Positions 18,556 to 27,823 of a stretch of 64,000 bases of DNA are shown here, in pieces. The notes below the pieces were generated by a model, which saw only the letters and a list, made by a program, of their open reading frames with translations, ran no database searches and had not been told where the DNA came from. The first letter of the stretch is position 1. The number at the start of each line of letters is the position of its first letter. Position numbers and translations under genes: made by a program. This DNA comes from Crateriforma sp964453205 (GTDB lineage: Bacteria > Planctomycetota > Planctomycetia > Pirellulales > Pirellulaceae): assembly GCA_964453205.1 (NCBI GenBank), contig CAYVRC010000007.1, positions 9,178 to 73,177 of the forward strand, in the 5' to 3' direction.

Positions 18556-20709
18556 TCAGTCCACCGGGAATCCGCGTTTCCGCAGCAGTGCCGCGGTGTC
18601 GACGTCGCGGCCACGGAACCGACGGAAACCTTCGGCCGGATCGATCGTGTCGCCGACCGACATGACGTTTTCGTACAGCGACTGGGCCGCTTCCTTGTCG
18701 TAGTAGGTTCCCTTGTCCTCGAAGACCTCCGCCGCGTCCGCCGTCAACGCGTCGGACCACAAGTAGCTGTAGTAGCCGGCGGAGTAACTGTCGCTGGAAA
18801 AGATGTGCGCGAAATGCGGCGTCCGGTGACGCATCGGGATTTCTTCGGGCATCCCCAAGTCCGCCAACGTTTCGCGTTCGAACACGTCCGGGTCGATGTC
18901 GGCATCACCGGCCAGGTGCAGTTTCATGTCGATCAGGGCGCTGGCCAAGTACTCCGTCGTGCCGAAGCCTTGATTGAACGTGCTGGCCTTTTCGATCTTG
19001 TCCAGCAATTCCTGCGGCATCGGATCACCGGTTTGGTAGTGCACGGCAAAGCGGTTCAAGACCTCCGGCGTCGACAACCAATGCTCGTTGATCTGCGACG
19101 GGAATTCGACGTAGTCCCGCGCCACGTTGGTGCCCGACTGCGAGGGATACTTGACGTCCGAGAGCAGGCCGTGCAGGGCGTGGCCGAATTCGTGGAACAA
19201 CGTCACCGCGTCGTCCCACGAAATCAGGGTGACTTCGCCCTCGGGGGCTTCGACGAAGTTGGAGTTGTTCGAAACGATCGGAGTCCGCACCTCGTCCATC
19301 GTCGACTGTTCACGGTAGTCGGTCATCCAAGCTCCGCTGCGTTTTCCTTCGCGGGCGTACGGATCCAGATACCATACGCCGACGTGTTCGCCGTCGGCAT
19401 CGGTGACTTCCCAAACCCGCACGTCGGGGTGAAAGACGGGGATGCCCGAAAGCGTCTTGAATTGCAATCCGTACAACTCGCCGGCCGCCCACATCATGCC
19501 TTCCCGCAATTTCTCCAGTTGCAGGTAAGGCTTGACCTCGTTGAAATCCAAGTCGTATTTCACCTTGCGGACCTTTTCGGCGTAGTAACGGTAGTCCCAG
19601 GGTTCGATCGTCACGCCGGGATCTTCGTCGTCGGCGATCGCTTGCATGTCGGCGACTTCCTCCTTGACCCGTGCGAGTGCCTTGGGCCAGACCCGGAGCA
19701 TCAATTCCATCGTCGCCTCGGGCGTCTTGGCCATGGTCGGTTCCAAACGCCAATGCGCGTGGGTTTCGTAGCCCAGCATTTTCGCCCTTGCCGCACGCAG
19801 TTTCAATATTTCCGAGATCGACGCGTTGTTGTCGTACTTGTCGCCGTTGTCGCCGCGGCTGTAATAGTTCCGCCAGACCCGTTCACGAAGCTGGCGATTC
19901 TTGGCGTAGGTCAGAAAGGGATCCATCGACGAACGGGTGTTCGTGATCGCCCACTGGTCGGGCCGGCCTTTCTCGGTCGCCGCACTTTTCATCGCGGTGA
20001 CGACGCTGTCGGGCAGCCCCGCCAGATCGGCTTCGTCGTCGATCCAGGTGACGTAGCCCTTTTCGTCTTCCAAAACGTTTTGGCTGAAATCGGTGAACAG
20101 CCGCGCCAGCCGCTTGTTGATCTGGGACAGCTTGGCCTTGTCCGCGGAGTTCAGCTTCGCGCCTTTGCGAACGAAGGTCTTGTAAGCGTCGTCGACCAGT
20201 CGTTTTTGGGCCACCGTGAAGTCGCCGCTTTCCAACTGCTCGTAAACCGCTTCGATCCGTTCGAACAGTTTTTCGTTTTGAGTGATCCAGTCCGAGTGTT
20301 CGGACAATTTCGGCACGATCGATCTTTCCAAATCGGGAATCGGGCCGACGTTCAAGTTCGACGTGTGCACGTCAAAGACGGTTTCCAAGCGGCGCAGCAT
20401 TCGGCCGGCCTTTTCCATCGGCACGAAGGTGTTCGCGAAGGTCGGCGGGTCGGGGGCGTCGGCGATGGCTTGGTACTCGGCCTGCGTCGCCGCGATCGCA
20501 TGGTCGAACGCCGGTTCAAAGTCGGCGATGCGAACCGAGGACCAAGGCGGCAACCCGCCGAAGGGGCCGGCCCAAGGTTGCAGCAACACGTTGTCGGAAA
20601 ACGTTTGTCCGGCGTTCTCGTTCTGAGCCATCAGTGAACTGTGTGAAAAAAGGACGGACGGAAAAAAGACGAGCGCTGTGAAGCCACCCAAAAAACGAAA
20701 GCGTGTCAT
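18556..20709 (-). CDS. M3-family metallopeptidase (oligopeptidase A / dipeptidyl carboxypeptidase type)
   Basis: 717 residues, about the normal length for Dcp/PrlC proteins. A hydrophobic N-terminal segment ending near residue 28 (LMAQ) suggests export to the periplasm. The zinc motif HEFGH lies at about 505-509, preceded by the LISWDDAVTLF strand and helix, with the third ligand expected in the following NEHW-containing helix. Upstream marks are GYETHAHWRLE near 315 and the C-terminal half has YYSYLWSDALTADA near 650, all typical of the family. It would cut short peptides, probably for peptide recycling. It starts 24 nt after the SLOG-like gene and is likely cotranscribed with it and the pseudouridine synthase. 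Confidence 0.93.
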   Translation of the reverse strand: MTRFRFLGGFTALVFFPSVLFSHSSLMAQNENAGQTFSDNVLLQPWAGPFGGLPPWSSVRIADFEPAFDHAIAATQAEYQAIADAPDPPTFANTFVPMEKAGRMLRRLETVFDVHTSNLNVGPIPDLERSIVPKLSEHSDWITQNEKLFERIEAVYEQLESGDFTVAQKRLVDDAYKTFVRKGAKLNSADKAKLSQINKRLARLFTDFSQNVLEDEKGYVTWIDDEADLAGLPDSVVTAMKSAATEKGRPDQWAITNTRSSMDPFLTYAKNRQLRERVWRNYYSRGDNGDKYDNNASISEILKLRAARAKMLGYETHAHWRLEPTMAKTPEATMELMLRVWPKALARVKEEVADMQAIADDEDPGVTIEPWDYRYYAEKVRKVKYDLDFNEVKPYLQLEKLREGMMWAAGELYGLQFKTLSGIPVFHPDVRVWEVTDADGEHVGVWYLDPYAREGKRSGAWMTDYREQSTMDEVRTPIVSNNSNFVEAPEGEVTLISWDDAVTLFHEFGHALHGLLSDVKYPSQSGTNVARDYVEFPSQINEHWLSTPEVLNRFAVHYQTGDPMPQELLDKIEKASTFNQGFGTTEYLASALIDMKLHLAGDADIDPDVFERETLADLGMPEEIPMRHRTPHFAHIFSSDSYSAGYYSYLWSDALTADAAEVFEDKGTYYDKEAAQSLYENVMSVGDTIDPAEGFRRFRGRDVDTAALLRKRGFPVD

Positions 20710-20733
20710 AGGACGATTCCTGATCGGGGCAAA

Positions 20734-21234
20734 TTAAACCATCGAAAAAACTTGGTGCAGAAATTCGGCCGCGCGAACTTCGATTCCCGGGCAAGTGCTC
20801 TCTCGCGGGCCGGCGATGTTCAGCGTCGCCGGCCTGATCTCGCTCAGCCAACGACGCGCCCGGTCGACTTGCTGCGTCGTCAGTTTGATCGTCACCGAGG
20901 GCTTGTGGTGTTTTCGTGTCAGCCGGCGCGTCAGCAGTGTTCCGCCCCCGAGTCGGCCTTCGTAAAGAATCAACGTCGCGTCACTGTCGATCACATTTTG
21001 CAATGTACGCGGGGGATAACCGGATTGATCGTGCTCGGTCAGATCGTAGCGACTCGGCACCGTGCCGTCCTCAGCCAGGCGTCCCGGCGGACACCAGCCG
21101 CCGTGTTCGATCCCCAGCGCGATCGCGACGTCCAGTCCCGCGCGGTCGACGCCGGTTTGTCCTCCCGAGACGATCCGCGTCGGCACGAACGTCTCGGCCG
21201 TGCACTCGGCGGCTCGCTTCGCTGGCTCAGTCAT
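20734..21234 (-). CDS. Putative molybdenum-carrier / SLOG-like Rossmann protein
   Basis: 166 residues. The N-terminal signature IVSGGQTGVDRAGLDVA (about 22-38) followed by GGWCPPGRLAEDG is characteristic of the putative molybdenum-carrier family, related to YpsA/LOG-like (SLOG) nucleotide-binding Rossmann folds. The later LTRKHHKP and NIAGPRES motifs also fit. The name rests on an algal molybdenum-cofactor carrier protein; whether bacterial members bind molybdenum cofactor or a nucleotide signal is not settled. The ATG at 21234 lies inside the end of the pseudouridine synthase gene (8-nt overlap, ATGACTGA), so coupled translation is likely. No molybdenum-cofactor synthesis genes are nearby. 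Confidence 0.8.
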   Translation of the reverse strand: MTEPAKRAAECTAETFVPTRIVSGGQTGVDRAGLDVAIALGIEHGGWCPPGRLAEDGTVPSRYDLTEHDQSGYPPRTLQNVIDSDATLILYEGRLGGGTLLTRRLTRKHHKPSVTIKLTTQQVDRARRWLSEIRPATLNIAGPRESTCPGIEVRAAEFLHQVFSMV

Positions 21235-21979
21235 CGGCAAGTTGAAAGTGTTCCTGAACGATCGCCCACTGGTCGTTGATCGATCCGACCCCGAGGGCTT
21301 GCAGGCGTTTTTTCCAAGAGATCGGTGGCGGGCAAGTGTACCAACGGTGATCCTTCAGCGTAGGGTGTCGCAGCCTCAGCCGCCAACTGTGCAGGGCGAT
21401 TCCGTCGGCGAACCGCATCGCCGCCTTGTATTTGCGGTCGCCCAAGACGGCATGGCCCCGATCGGCGAGCTGCACGCGAATTTGGTGCTTGCGGCCGGTC
21501 CGCAACCGAACGGCCAGCAGCGTTTCGGATTCGCTCGACGCCAGTCTCAGGTAGTCGCAAGTCGCCTCTTTGGCGTCCGCGTGGTCCGCCGCAACGACCC
21601 GCATGCGTCGGGCCGCGTCGTCTTTGGCGACCCAGTCGACCAACTGTCCCGCGTCGGCGCCGAATTCTCCCTGCACGATGGCCAGATAGATTTTGTCGGT
21701 CGATTCGGCGTCGGTTGCGGCAAACTGTTTCTGCAACCGTGCGGCGGCCTTGCTGGTCCTTGCCAGCACCAAGACGCCGCTGGTCATCGTGTCCAAACGG
21801 CTGACAACGCCGACAAACACGTTGCCCGGTTTGTCGTATTTCTTTCGCCAGTAGTCCTGGACCATCGAGTGGATCGTGGGTGTGCCGGGAGCCGCGCCCA
21901 TCGTGGCGATGCCGGCGGGCTTGTTGACGACCAGCACGTGATTGTCTTCGTCGATGATCGAAAGCGTCATTAGCGACAT
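21227..21979 (-). CDS. RluD/RluA-family RNA pseudouridine synthase
   Basis: 250 residues. The catalytic aspartate is in SRLDTMTSG (normally HRLD in the family), preceded by VVNKPAGI near residue 16. Later marks are the TGRKHQIRVQLA motif, DRKYKAA and ALHSWRLRL. There is no N-terminal S4 domain, so it is the short RluA/RluC-like form that isomerises uridine in rRNA or tRNA; the target site cannot be told. The ATG at 21979 is used, with another ATG at 21970. It is the first gene of a minus-strand cluster with the SLOG-like and M3 genes, divergent from tmRNA. Confidence 0.9.
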   Translation of the reverse strand: MSLMTLSIIDEDNHVLVVNKPAGIATMGAAPGTPTIHSMVQDYWRKKYDKPGNVFVGVVSRLDTMTSGVLVLARTSKAAARLQKQFAATDAESTDKIYLAIVQGEFGADAGQLVDWVAKDDAARRMRVVAADHADAKEATCDYLRLASSESETLLAVRLRTGRKHQIRVQLADRGHAVLGDRKYKAAMRFADGIALHSWRLRLRHPTLKDHRWYTCPPPISWKKRLQALGVGSINDQWAIVQEHFQLADD

Positions 21980-22096
21980 TTCAGCTTGACTTTTGAGCCT
22001 TGCGGGCACAGAATATTGACGGAAGGCAACAGCTTTTCCCCGAACAAGTTTCGATGCTTTGCTCGTTAATTTTCGAGACGGTTCGATACGGCTGCG

Positions 22097-22473
<377 letters not shown>

Positions 22474-22486
22474 CTCAAAAAGAAAA

Positions 22487-22520
22487 GCCGCTCGCCGAAT
22501 TCTGGCGAGCGGCTTTTTTT
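22487..22520 (+). terminator. Intrinsic terminator of ssrA
   Basis: A 10-bp perfect stem, GCCGCTCGCC with GGCGAGCGGC, a 7-nt loop, then seven T residues. It starts 13 nt after the mature tmRNA 3' end. The opposing strand has an A-rich tract, so it may also help stop the convergent M16 peptidase transcript. Confidence 0.93.
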
Positions 22521-22590
22521 ATCGAAAAACCGAACAGACCTGTGGTGTCGCGGTCGGCCGGCAGGGCCGTGGTGAACGATCACCGGCGTC

Positions 22591-25455
22591 TCACGGCGTC
22601 GCGGTTTCTTCCGCCTCGGCCTCGGGCGGCGCGATGCCGAAGTCGCCGGCGATGGCGATCGCCATCGTTTCCGGGTCGATGTATCGCCGGATCGCCGCGT
22701 TGACTTCTTCCAGCGTCGCGTCGGCGATCTGTTGCTCGTGGTCGGCTTGATGTTGCATCGTGCGGTCGTTGAACAAATTCAAAACCAAGGTCGTCGCCAA
22801 ATTGCTGTCTTGGGTTCGCCCGACGATTTGCTTTTGCAAGTAAGACGTCTTCGCCTTGGCCAGTTCGTCCGCCGTGACGCCTTCATCGCGGATCAGGATG
22901 ATTTCTTCCATGATCACGTTGAGCAATTTTTCGCGGTTCTCCGGATTCGTGATCGCGTACAGCATGAAATCGGTCCGGTCGTCTTTGGGCCGTGGAGTGA
23001 TTCCCGAGCCCACGCCGTAGGACAAGCCTTCTTTTTGACGGACGCGGTCACCCAGTCGGCTGCTCAAGCCGCTGCTGCCGAGTACGAAATTGCCGAGCAC
23101 CAAGGCCGCGTATTCCGGATCGGTGTCCGTCAATTCGTATTGCTGGCCGCCGTAGAGCACCGCGTTTTTCTTGTCCGGCGTTTCGATCGTCAACAGTTTC
23201 GATTCGTCCAACTTGACGGCCGGACGATCGATTCGCTGGTACGGTTGATCGCCGGTCCAGCCGTCGAGAATAGCCGTGAACTTTTCGATCACGGTTTCCG
23301 GTTCGAAATCACCGACCGCGACGACTTCGCCACCGTGGTTGCCCAAGAATTCCTCGTGCAGTTTGCGAAGTTCGTCGATGGTGACGGCTTCGTACATCGC
23401 GATTTCTTCCTCAATCGTTTGCACGTATCGGATGTCGTCTTTGTCGTAGGGTGACAACGCCGATTGGATTGCGCGGGGTGCCAGGGCCTGTGGGTCGTTC
23501 AGGCTTTGCTGCAGACCGGTAATGACCTGACGCCGGATGACCTCGAGTTCCTTTTCGTCCAGCCGGGGTTTTCTGAGCAAGTCGCCGATCAACGCGATCA
23601 CTTCGGGGACAAACTCGCGTTTGGTTTGGACCCGCGCCGTCAGCACGCCGAGCTGGGTGTACATGGACAGGTTGGTCCTTAGGCGAGTCAACTCGTCTTG
23701 CAAGGCTTGGTAGTCCAAGTCCTCGGTGCCTTTGGCCATCGCCATGCCAAGGAGTTCCGCCGCGCCGCGTTTGTCCAACAATGTTTCCGGCGTCCCGAAC
23801 CGCATCGTGACCATCATCGCGACGGATTCCCCACGTGTCTTTTTCGGCAGCAACGCGTATTCGATCCCGCCGACCAGGTCACCGCTGATCACGCGGGCTT
23901 GGATCGCCATCGGGTCGGGATCGAATCGTTCGCCTTGGGCGACGGCTTCGCGGCCCTTGTAACCGTCCAGAATGGCGGCCAAGTCCGGCGCTTCGGGAAT
24001 CGTGATTCGCTCGTTCTGATCGGACGGAATGAACAGCCCGACCGTGCGGTTGTCGCGGACGAAATATTTGGACGCGACGTCTTGAACGTCCGCGACCGTC
24101 AAGGCTTCCAAGTTGTCGCGGAACAAGAAGTACAAACGCCAATCGCCTTGCGCGGCCCAGTCGCTCAACGCGATCGCGATTTGGTCGCTATTGGACGATT
24201 CCAATTCGCGTTGTTTCAAAAGGTTCTGGCGGGCGCGTTCCAGATCGGCTTCGGTGATCGGGTTTTCGTCGAAGGATCTCTCCATCAACTCGATCAATTT
24301 CAGTCGCGCTTCCTCGATCGATTGATCCTTGGGGACTTCGGCCAACGTTTTGAACAATCCGGGTTCGTTCAGGCCGTTGACCATCGCGTAGACATTGCTG
24401 GCCATCTCGGTTTCGACCAAGCCTTTGTACAGTCGGCCGCTGGGTTCGTCGCCCAGGATCTGTTGCAGGACTTTGACCGCTGCGAACTCTTTGTGGCTGC
24501 CCGCCGGCACATGATAAGCCGCCCCGACCCACTGGACATCGCCGGCGCGGCGCAGCACCACGGTTCGCTCGCCGTCTTGGGCCGGTTCGACGGTGTAGGT
24601 GTCGTCGATCGGCGTCTCGGGAGCTTTCAACGCACCGAAATGTTCGTCGACGTAATTCAACGCGTTTCGCGTGTCGAATTTTCCCGCAATGACCAACAAG
24701 ACGTTATCGGGCCGATAAAACTTGCGATAGAAACGACGCAGCTTGACGACCGGGACGCGTTCGATGTCGCTGCGGTTGCCGATCGTGCTCTGTCCGTAGT
24801 TGTGCCATTCGTAAGCCGTTGCCTGCATCCGCTGCATCAGGACGCTGACGGGGGAATTTTCGCCGCGTTCGAACTCGTTGCGGACGACGGTCATTTCGCT
24901 GGCCAAGTCCTCGCCCTTGATGAAGCTGTTGATCAACCGGTCGGCTTCCAGATTGATGGCGAATTCCAAGTTTTCCTCGCTGGCCGGCAGCGTTTCGTAG
25001 TAATTGGTTCGGTCCAGCCACGTCGTGCCGTTGAACCGTGCCCCGCGATCCTGCAAAGCCTTGGGAACGTTGGGGTGTTCCGGCGTGCCCTTGAACAGCA
25101 TGTGTTCCAACAAGTGAGCCATGCCGGCTTCCCCGTAGCCCTCGTGTCGCGAGCCGACGAAGACCGTCATGTTGACCGTCACGACCTCCTTGGACTCATC
25201 GGGAAACAGCAACACGCGGACGCCGTTGTCCAAGCGGTATTCGGAAATGCCTTCGATCTCAGTGACTTTCATGAGCGAGTCGTTTTCGCTGGTGGGCGTG
25301 TTTTCGGCGGATTCGGTCGGTTCGGCAGTTTCCTGTGCCTGGGCAGTCTCCTGTGCCCGCGCGATCGGGGGCGCGGCCGGACCGGCCAGGCAAAAGATCA
25401 GACCCGGCAAAAACCATCGCGGATCCGTCCATCGTTGTGTCAGCGTGCGTCTCAT
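22591..25455 (-). CDS. M16-family zinc metallopeptidase (pitrilysin/PqqL-like), exported
   Basis: 954 residues with two tandem M16 modules. A signal peptide (about 1-34, ending APPIARA) is followed by an acidic QETA-rich spacer with an 18-bp duplication. The inverted zinc motif HLLEH is at 114-118 with the third ligand Glu195 in VVRNE, 77 residues on, as expected for pitrilysins. The second half (from about 500) is the inactive partner domain and has KEGLSYGVGSGI near 830. It would degrade peptides in the periplasm. The ATG at 25455 has GGGAGGG about 9 nt upstream; the frame is open upstream to 25590, but that part lacks a signal sequence. Confidence 0.93.
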   Translation of the reverse strand: MRRTLTQRWTDPRWFLPGLIFCLAGPAAPPIARAQETAQAQETAEPTESAENTPTSENDSLMKVTEIEGISEYRLDNGVRVLLFPDESKEVVTVNMTVFVGSRHEGYGEAGMAHLLEHMLFKGTPEHPNVPKALQDRGARFNGTTWLDRTNYYETLPASEENLEFAINLEADRLINSFIKGEDLASEMTVVRNEFERGENSPVSVLMQRMQATAYEWHNYGQSTIGNRSDIERVPVVKLRRFYRKFYRPDNVLLVIAGKFDTRNALNYVDEHFGALKAPETPIDDTYTVEPAQDGERTVVLRRAGDVQWVGAAYHVPAGSHKEFAAVKVLQQILGDEPSGRLYKGLVETEMASNVYAMVNGLNEPGLFKTLAEVPKDQSIEEARLKLIELMERSFDENPITEADLERARQNLLKQRELESSNSDQIAIALSDWAAQGDWRLYFLFRDNLEALTVADVQDVASKYFVRDNRTVGLFIPSDQNERITIPEAPDLAAILDGYKGREAVAQGERFDPDPMAIQARVISGDLVGGIEYALLPKKTRGESVAMMVTMRFGTPETLLDKRGAAELLGMAMAKGTEDLDYQALQDELTRLRTNLSMYTQLGVLTARVQTKREFVPEVIALIGDLLRKPRLDEKELEVIRRQVITGLQQSLNDPQALAPRAIQSALSPYDKDDIRYVQTIEEEIAMYEAVTIDELRKLHEEFLGNHGGEVVAVGDFEPETVIEKFTAILDGWTGDQPYQRIDRPAVKLDESKLLTIETPDKKNAVLYGGQQYELTDTDPEYAALVLGNFVLGSSGLSSRLGDRVRQKEGLSYGVGSGITPRPKDDRTDFMLYAITNPENREKLLNVIMEEIILIRDEGVTADELAKAKTSYLQKQIVGRTQDSNLATTLVLNLFNDRTMQHQADHEQQIADATLEEVNAAIRRYIDPETMAIAIAGDFGIAPPEAEAEETATP

Positions 25456-25599
25456 CAATTCAGTCCCTCCCGAAGCGACCCGGCAAAATAAGGCATTCCC
25501 CGCGACGTGCGGGTTTGGGTTAGTGTAACGATCTGTCGATTCATCGAAACAAGCCGTTGCTCCCCGTTTTCTTCGTTCCCTACAAGGCAAGTCCCCGCG

Positions 25600-26571
25600 A
25601 TGTTCATTGTTTTCCGTACCGTCCTGGTACCGTCGTTGTGTTTCTGTGCAAGCGTGCTGCTAGCGACCGCTCCGGTTTCGGGTCAGCCTGTTTCGGGTCA
25701 GCCTGTTTCGGGTCACCGGATCCTGCTGGGCGGCGGCGACGGTTTGGCGATGGTCGAACCCGATGGCGAAATCAGTTGGCGAATGCCCTGGGGTGGCATT
25801 CACGATTTGCACGTGTTGGAAAATGGCGATGTCCTGACCCGCCGCGGTCAAGCCGGCGTCGTCATCATCGATCCCGAATCGAAACAGGTCGTCTGGGAAT
25901 ATGACGCCGCGACCGCCAACGGCAACGAGGGCAAACGCGTCGAGGTGCATGCCTTTGAGCAACTGGCCGACGGTAACGTGATGATCGCCGAATCGGGAAC
26001 CGCGCGGATCATCGAAGTCGACCGAGACGGCAAGATCGTTCACGAAGTCAAACTGGTGACGGAAAACCCCAGCGCCCACAGCGACACGCGTCTGGTTCGC
26101 AAGCTGAGCTCGGGCAACTACTTGGTCGCCCAAGAGGCCGACGGAAAGGTCCGCGAGTACGCACCCGACGGCAGCGTGGTTTGGCAGTACGAAGTCCCCC
26201 TGTTCGGCAAATCGCCGGCCAAGGGACACGGCCCGGAAGCCTTCGGCAATCGGCTGTTCTCGGCGACGCGTCTGGACAACGGCAACACGTTGATCGGCGC
26301 CGGCAACGGCCACAGCGTTCTGGAAGTCACGCCGACGAAAGAAATCGTCTGGCAGATTCACCAAGACGATTTGCCGGGCATTCGCCTGGCTTGGGTGACG
26401 ACGGTGCAGGTTCTGGCATCGGGCAACTACCTGATCGGCAACTGTCACGCGGGCCCCGGCCAGCCGATCTTGGTCGAAGTCGATCCGAAGACCAAGGACG
26501 TTGTCTGGACCTTGGACGGCTACGAGCGATTCGGCAACAACGTGTCGAATTCGACGGTCGTGGCGAAGTGA
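25600..26571 (+). CDS. Exported beta-propeller (PQQ/WD-like repeat) protein
   Basis: 323 residues. A signal peptide (about 1-24) leads into a linker of repeated VSGQP units, then five or six short beta-propeller blades, visible as recurring [DG]G[NK]-[VI]VW-type strands (GEISWRMPW, KQVVWEY, GSVVWQYEV, KEIVWQIHQ, KDVVWTLDG) and LxxGNxLI turns. Such proteins are common in planctomycetes and usually bind other proteins or act as quinoprotein-like scaffolds; no enzyme residues can be named. The ATG at 25600 directly begins the signal peptide. It is divergent from the M16 peptidase and convergent with tmk. Confidence 0.82.
   Translation: MFIVFRTVLVPSLCFCASVLLATAPVSGQPVSGQPVSGHRILLGGGDGLAMVEPDGEISWRMPWGGIHDLHVLENGDVLTRRGQAGVVIIDPESKQVVWEYDAATANGNEGKRVEVHAFEQLADGNVMIAESGTARIIEVDRDGKIVHEVKLVTENPSAHSDTRLVRKLSSGNYLVAQEADGKVREYAPDGSVVWQYEVPLFGKSPAKGHGPEAFGNRLFSATRLDNGNTLIGAGNGHSVLEVTPTKEIVWQIHQDDLPGIRLAWVTTVQVLASGNYLIGNCHAGPGQPILVEVDPKTKDVVWTLDGYERFGNNVSNSTVVAK
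25675..25717 (+). repeat. 15-bp in-frame tandem repeat after a signal peptide
   Basis: GTTTCGGGTCAGCCT occurs twice exactly and a third time almost complete, encoding VSGQPVSGQPVSGH between the signal peptide and the propeller. Confidence 0.85.
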
Positions 26572-26600
26572 TTTGAAAACGCCGGGACGACGTTATTTGT

Positions 26601-27191
26601 TCAGGTGAACATCGCCAGCAGTTCCTTGGTGACGTCGTTGGCGGGTCGATCCGCGTCGATCACCGCGGTCATTCGGCTGCTGTGGGGCAGTTGTTCCAAG
26701 AACCCTTGGCGAACCTTTTCCAAGTAAGCTTCGCCACGGGATTCCATGCGATCGGTCGGACGATCGAGTCGACGCATCGACGCTTCGGCCGACATGTCCA
26801 ACAGCACGGTGACGTCGGGAACGAGCCCGTCGTTAGCGGCGCGGCCGAGTTCCCACAACAATTCCGGCGTGACGTCGCCGCCGACGCTTTGATAAACGAC
26901 GGTCGATAGCAAGAAGCGATCGCTGAGCACCCAACGGCCCGCGTCGAGCGCCGGGCGGATGATCGTTTCGACCATTTCGCATCGACTGGCCATGAACAGC
27001 ATCGCTTCGGTGCGGCGGTGGATCGTCAGGTCACTGCCCAGCAAGATTTCACGCAGTCGCGCGCCGACCGGCGTGCTGCCCGGATCGTGAACGACCAGCA
27101 CGTCGTGACCCAGCGATCGCAGGTGGTCGTCGAGCCGCCGGATTTGCGTCGATTTTCCGACGCCGTCGATACCGTCAAGCGTGATGAACAT
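26601..27191 (-). CDS. tmk: Thymidylate kinase
   Basis: 196 residues; phosphorylates dTMP to dTDP with ATP. The P-loop reads DGIDGVGKST (6-15), where most homologues have EGxDGxGKST. The DPGSTPVG segment (near 36) replaces the more common REPGGT, and SDRFLLSTVVYQ (near 90) holds the DR motif and base-stacking residues. The lid region carries DRMESRGEAYLEKVRQGF. It is the last of three minus-strand genes (enolase, membrane protein, tmk) spaced by 26 and 21 nt. Confidence 0.95.
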   Translation of the reverse strand: MFITLDGIDGVGKSTQIRRLDDHLRSLGHDVLVVHDPGSTPVGARLREILLGSDLTIHRRTEAMLFMASRCEMVETIIRPALDAGRWVLSDRFLLSTVVYQSVGGDVTPELLWELGRAANDGLVPDVTVLLDMSAEASMRRLDRPTDRMESRGEAYLEKVRQGFLEQLPHSSRMTAVIDADRPANDVTKELLAMFT

Positions 27192-27212
27192 GGGCGGGAT
27201 CAGGCCGCGAAA

Positions 27213-27797
27213 TCAGGGCTGGGAAAAATCGGAGGAGTAATTGTCGACTCGGCCGACGACGGGATAGTGAGCATAATCGCTGACCCGCCAGTCCTTGCCG
27301 CCGTGCCCGGGGTGCTTGCCGACTTTCAGAAAACGCAGGATCAGCTTTCGCGGGACCCGGACGTTTTTCACCGGCCCGCTGCGCTCGCTGACCTCGACCG
27401 TCACGGTCAGTTCGACCTCGGCTTCGGGGGGGAAGCTGTCGTCGAACAAATCGATGCGGCGGAGCCGATTGACGCGAGCCGTGTCGAACCGATAACGCGA
27501 CAACTCGTTCTCGGCTCGGGCTTTCAAGTCGTCGCTTGCCAAGAACCGCACCGCCGCGTCGTGGTCGTTGGCCTGGATCGCCGCGGCGACGTCGTCGATG
27601 ATTTCTTCGATCCGTTCACGCTCGGTGACCAAGCGATCGGCAAGCCACCAAGCGGCCGGGATCAGCAAGCCGCAGGCGACCGCGGCCGCCAGGGACAGAC
27701 GCCGGCCGTCTTTCAACCACAACGTCACCAAGACCGCGACGACGGCCGCGATCATCAAGGACAAAACGAGTGGTTTTTCGGCAAGCAGTTCGTACAT
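27213..27797 (-). CDS. Conserved hypothetical membrane protein
   Basis: 194 residues. Two hydrophobic helices lie at about 9-28 and 35-54, then a helix rich in Glu/Asp and a soluble alpha+beta domain of about 125 residues (AAAIQANDHDAAVRFLAS, later EVELTVTVEVS) that resembles small SnoaL/NTF2-like folds. No catalytic residues are recognised and no function is assigned. The gene sits between eno and tmk with gaps of only 26 and 21 nt, so it is probably cotranscribed with both. Confidence 0.75.
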   Translation of the reverse strand: MYELLAEKPLVLSLMIAAVVAVLVTLWLKDGRRLSLAAAVACGLLIPAAWWLADRLVTERERIEEIIDDVAAAIQANDHDAAVRFLASDDLKARAENELSRYRFDTARVNRLRRIDLFDDSFPPEAEVELTVTVEVSERSGPVKNVRVPRKLILRFLKVGKHPGHGGKDWRVSDYAHYPVVGRVDNYSSDFSQP

Positions 27798-27823
27798 GCG
27801 TGCGTGCAGATCGTCGGCCGACG

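Noticed and set aside
18472..20637. 721-codon plus-strand frame over the M3 peptidase
   Set aside because: Antisense to a clear family member with HEFGH; no domain in the translation.
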